A DNA stretch of 16,687 nucleotides, taken from positions 362-17,048 of the forward strand of contig DLSX01000203.1 in the NCBI GenBank assembly GCA_002500765.1. The letters are read 5' to 3'. Shown here piece after piece: positions 14,835-16,687 of this stretch. This DNA comes from Neorhizobium sp. UBA7851 (GTDB lineage Bacteria; Pseudomonadota; Alphaproteobacteria; Rhizobiales; Rhizobiaceae). The position numbers and the translations under genes are program-made. The notes beneath the pieces were generated by a model. That model did not search any database. It was given only the letters and a program-made list of their open reading frames with translations, and was not told the DNA's origin. Position 1 is the first letter of the stretch. Each line of letters begins with the position of its first letter.

Positions 14835-16016
14835 TCAGGCGGAAGCGCGTCGAAAGCGCTTGAGCGCGAGATATTCCCAGAGTGCTACGCCAAAGAGAAT
14901 GGCGAGCGACAAAAACTGGAGCAGGACGTTTTCTGCATAAGGTGCAAGAGCAAAGCCTGCGAGACCGACGGCTATGCCGACGCAATGCGACCAGGGCAGC
15001 ATGCGGGTTGCTACCGTCTTCATCCATAGGGTTCCTGCCAGAAACACGATGGGGCCACCGAGAATTGCCATAGCGTTGCTGTAGCCACCTTCCTGATGCG
15101 GATGTGTGAGCGTGAAATCCTCGCCGATCGCGGTCAGGATGATGCCGGCGACGATCGGCAGGTGACCATAGGTGAAGAGATGATCGGCAGTGTTTTGCGG
15201 TTCTGTTGTCTCTTCCACCGTTTCGGCGGCATTTTCCTGCCCGTCATGGAAATAGATCCACCACATCAACACCGTGGTCAGGAAGGCTGAGACGAGGACG
15301 ACGAAGATGATGCCGCCCTCGTCGGCGTGGTCCGAGGCGGTCTTGCCCGTTGTGATGATCGTTTCTCCAAGCGCGATGATGACGAACAGGGCGCATCGTT
15401 CGGCAAGGTGTTCGCCGTTGACATCGAGTGTCTCTGCAGGCGAGGCCCCTATGCCCGGCATCCAGTAACGGACGAGCGGCGCGGCATATTCGATCGCAAG
15501 CGCTATAATCCAGAACAAGATCCGGTTTTCCGGACTGACCAGCCCGCCGGCGATCCAGAAGGCGCTGGAAACCAGCAGCCACAACGTGATGCGCACGAAG
15601 GTCATGAATGAGGCGGTATCAACGCCCTTGAAGGCATAGAGAGCAAACAGCGAGCGGCTGAGCTGCATTGCCGCATAGGCCAGCGCGAAAACCAGCCCGG
15701 CCTCGTCAAAGGCTTTGGGAAGCGCAATCGCCAGCACGATGCCGAGGAACATCAATCCGAACAGAAGCAGCCTCACCGCCACCACCTCGGCGTCGAGCAG
15801 ATTGGTCACCCATGTCGTGTGGATCCATACCCACCAGAGCGCGAAGATGAAGATCAGCGCGTCGAAGGCGATTCCGAGCGAGAAATCCGACGCCAGTGTT
15901 TGTGAAAGCTGGATCAGTGCGAAGACGAAGACGAGATCGAAGAAAAGCTCGGGAAAGCTTGCCTTGGTCGATTCGGCATCTTCCTTGCGCAGCCAGTGAT
16001 GTTTGCCTTCAGTCAT
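14835..16016 (-). CDS. Low temperature requirement protein A (LtrA) family membrane protein
   Basis: A 393-residue integral membrane protein with about ten to twelve hydrophobic segments. The N-terminal block KASFPELFFDLVFVFALIQLS is the LtrA family hallmark (PF06772), and the central ERCALFVIIALGETIITTG is the second conserved block. The name comes from a Listeria mutant that grew poorly in the cold; the molecular function is unknown. I chose ATG at 16016 (MTEGKHHWLRKEDAES) with GGGAAACGGGA upstream; an in-frame extension to 16190 would cross the terminator at 16131-16163 and is not family-like. Unrelated to the group II intron protein of the same name. A cold-shock gene lies upstream on the same strand, though a separate terminator divides them. 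Confidence 0.9.
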   Translation of the reverse strand: MTEGKHHWLRKEDAESTKASFPELFFDLVFVFALIQLSQTLASDFSLGIAFDALIFIFALWWVWIHTTWVTNLLDAEVVAVRLLLFGLMFLGIVLAIALPKAFDEAGLVFALAYAAMQLSRSLFALYAFKGVDTASFMTFVRITLWLLVSSAFWIAGGLVSPENRILFWIIALAIEYAAPLVRYWMPGIGASPAETLDVNGEHLAERCALFVIIALGETIITTGKTASDHADEGGIIFVVLVSAFLTTVLMWWIYFHDGQENAAETVEETTEPQNTADHLFTYGHLPIVAGIILTAIGEDFTLTHPHQEGGYSNAMAILGGPIVFLAGTLWMKTVATRMLPWSHCVGIAVGLAGFALAPYAENVLLQFLSLAILFGVALWEYLALKRFRRASA

Positions 16017-16130
16017 TCCCGTTTCCCAGTCCTTCACGCGTCTTGCCAAACCGGAGGATGGATTTAGCGCAACAAATGAGAAGGGGAGAGGATGACCGGG
16101 AATATTTGCGATGGATGCGCAAGAGTGTCG

Positions 16131-16163
16131 AAAAACAAAAAAGGCCGGGCAAGCCCGACCTTT
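16131..16163 (-). terminator. Strong Rho-independent terminator, minus strand
   Basis: On the minus strand AAAGGTCGGG (16163-16154... through C) pairs with CCCGGCCTTT around a CTTG loop, giving about 10 bp with one G-U pair, and runs into CCTTTTTTGTTTTT (to 16131). It is the best terminator in the window. The only annotated gene upstream on this strand, the cold-shock gene, already has its own stem-loop 285 nt earlier, so this one probably ends a separate short transcript. Confidence 0.87.
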
Positions 16164-16180
16164 CCAATCCCATTTAGCGT

Positions 16181-16196
16181 GCCAGTACATCCGTGG
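16181..16196 (-). repeat. 16-nt repeat, copy B, upstream of the terminator
   Basis: CCACGGATGTACTGGC on the minus strand, identical to 7460-7475. Here it sits 18 nt before the stem of the terminator at 16131-16163 and overlaps the last codons of the tiny frame 16218-16174. Both copies are in the same orientation and upstream of a minus-strand membrane-protein gene. Confidence 0.45.
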
Positions 16197-16288
16197 TCAC
16201 TACAAACGGGTCAAGCATTCCGTCTCGGCTGCATTCGCGATCTAACCGGTCCGCGCAGCTCTGTGGCGTTCATCATCTCTGAAACAGG

Positions 16289-16303
16289 TTAACCGATCGT
16301 TAA
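16289..16303 (-). promoter_or_regulatory. Candidate CtrA-binding box (TTAA-N7-TTAA)
   Basis: TTAA at 16289-16292 and TTAA at 16300-16303 are separated by exactly 7 nt. On the minus strand it reads TTAACGATCGGTTAACC, matching the TTAA-N7-TTAAC consensus of the alphaproteobacterial cell-cycle regulator CtrA. It lies 126 nt upstream of the terminator stem, where a promoter for the candidate small RNA would be. I saw no GANTC methylation site close by. The match is by consensus only. Confidence 0.5.
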
Positions 16304-16447
16304 TCGGATCGCTTTCTGCAACGAAATGGCACGGCTTCCCGTATTCGCCTTTATATTCGCCGGAAATGCTGTTGAGCTTTAGATGGGATGGCGCTCGGGT
16401 CAATTCAAGACCGTCGCCAGGGACCGATAAGTGACGGTCATCTGGAA

Positions 16448-16475
16448 GCTCGCGGCGCCCCAAGCCGCCGCGAGC
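16448..16475 (-). terminator. Stem-loop after the cold-shock gene
   Basis: GCTCGCGGCG (16448-16457) pairs perfectly with CGCCGCGAGC (16466-16475), a 10-bp GC-rich stem with an 8-nt loop, 10 nt past the cold-shock stop. The downstream side on the minus strand is TTCCAG, without a proper T-run, so it may protect the 3' end or terminate weakly rather than being a textbook terminator. Confidence 0.6.
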
Positions 16476-16484
16476 CGAACTTTA

Positions 16485-16687
16485 TTAGGCGGCCTGCAGC
16501 TGGTCAGCTGCAACCTTGCCGGAACGGCGGTCCGTTACCAGCTCGAAGGAAAGCTTCTGACCGTCCTGAAGCTGGCCGAGGCCTGCACGCTCAACAGCGG
16601 AAATGTGAACGAAAACGTCCGCACCGCCGTCATCCGGGGAGATGAAACCGTAACCCTTGGTTGCGTTGAACCACTTAACTGTACCCG
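16485..16687 (-). CDS. cspA: Cold-shock protein (CspA family), C-terminal part cut by window edge
   Basis: Minus-strand translation from the right edge gives 66 residues ending at TAA (16487-16485); only the first few residues and the start are missing. The cold-shock domain is intact: GTVKWFNATKGYGFISPDDG, with RNP1 KGYGFI, and RNP2 DVFVHISAVERAGL, followed by the basic tail RRSGKVAADQLQAA. These proteins bind single-stranded RNA and DNA and melt RNA structure, often as cold- or stress-induced chaperones. Rhizobia carry several paralogues, so the symbol is generic. A GC-rich stem-loop lies 10 nt beyond the stop. The 5' leader, where cold regulation usually acts, is outside the window. Confidence 0.95.
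   Translation of the reverse strand, partial: GTVKWFNATKGYGFISPDDGGADVFVHISAVERAGLGQLQDGQKLSFELVTDRRSGKVAADQLQAA

Larger units (their letters stand above)
16131..16276 (-). ncRNA. Candidate small RNA or short leader transcript upstream of the LtrA-family gene
   Basis: Inferred from its boundaries: a TTAA-N7-TTAA box at 16289-16303 upstream and the strong terminator at 16131-16163 downstream, with no gene of normal size between them. The transcript would be about 130-145 nt. It could instead be translated: two tiny overlapping frames occur, 16276-16211 (MMNATELRGPVRSRMQPRRNA) and 16218-16174 (MLDPFVVTTDVLAR), sharing ATGCTTGA. It also carries copy B of the 16-nt repeat. I do not recognise it as a known RNA family, and the 5' end is a guess. 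Confidence 0.45.
16017..16484. other. 468-nt intergenic region between the LtrA-family gene and the cold-shock gene
   Basis: Besides the terminator, repeat copy B, TTAA box and cold-shock stem-loop listed separately, it contains an inverted repeat GACCGTC (16409-16415) / GACGGTC (16433-16439) with an alternative shorter pairing GACCG (16422-16426) / CGGTC (16435-16439). The rest (16017-16130 and 16304-16408) shows no gene or clear motif; the LtrA-gene promoter should be in the first part. Reading frames across it lack family character and do not look coding. Confidence 0.6.

Noticed and set aside
16020..16190. N-terminal extension of the LtrA-family protein
   Set aside because: It would read through the strong terminator at 16131-16163, and homology begins at MTEGKHHW.
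1..16687. Mobile elements, CRISPR, prophage, toxin-antitoxin or defence systems
   Set aside because: No transposase, integrase, direct-repeat array, tRNA-associated attachment site or defence-type domain was seen; all recognised genes are core chromosomal types.

Overview
The window looks like an ordinary core chromosomal segment of an alphaproteobacterium of the Rhizobiaceae (Rhizobium / Agrobacterium / Neorhizobium type). The reasons are GC-rich sequence, rhizobial-type proteins (CycM-like membrane-anchored cytochrome c, PfkB-type adenosine kinase, stand-alone prephenate dehydratase beside kdsB), and a small SRP RNA just upstream of dnaX. I see no insertion sequence, prophage, CRISPR array, tRNA, rRNA operon or obvious island boundary.

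Layout, left to right. (1) 1-1177, minus: the 5' part of dnaX, cut by the left edge, preceded by the SRP RNA gene ffs. (2) 1275-3852, plus: a HIT-family protein overlapping nudC by ATGA, then a YafY-type WYL regulator and a VOC (glyoxalase-fold) protein, with an inverted repeat between the last two and a shared terminator at 3859-3886. (3) 3940-5573, minus: kdsB then pheA, 11 nt apart. (4) 5742-6323, plus: a membrane-anchored cytochrome c with a strong terminator. (5) 6391-7335, minus: an AEC-family permease. (6) 7654-10337: adenosine kinase (+), an exported SH3-repeat protein (-) and a D-2-hydroxyacid dehydrogenase (+). (7) 10340-12796, minus: a compact recF - moeB-like - GNAT unit. (8) 13047-14834, plus: a soluble globin-coupled chemoreceptor and slyX. 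(9) 14835-16016, minus: an LtrA-family multispanning protein. (10) 16017-16687: a 468-nt gap with a very good minus-strand terminator, a TTAA-N7-TTAA box and a probable small RNA, then the 3' part of a cold-shock protein gene cut by the right edge.

The genes mostly serve housekeeping roles: replication and repair (dnaX, recF), protein export (ffs), nucleotide/NAD hygiene (nudC, HIT, adenosine kinase), LPS and Phe synthesis (kdsB, pheA), electron transfer (CycM-like) and oxygen-directed taxis (globin receptor). The points most worth following are the unannotated transcript upstream of the LtrA gene (16131-16303), a 16-nt motif shared by two intergenic gaps 8.7 kb apart, and core proteins that lack metal- or ligand-binding residues found in E. 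coli: DnaX and MoeB without their zinc cysteines, and PheA with altered Phe-binding motifs. I found no clear novel multi-gene system.
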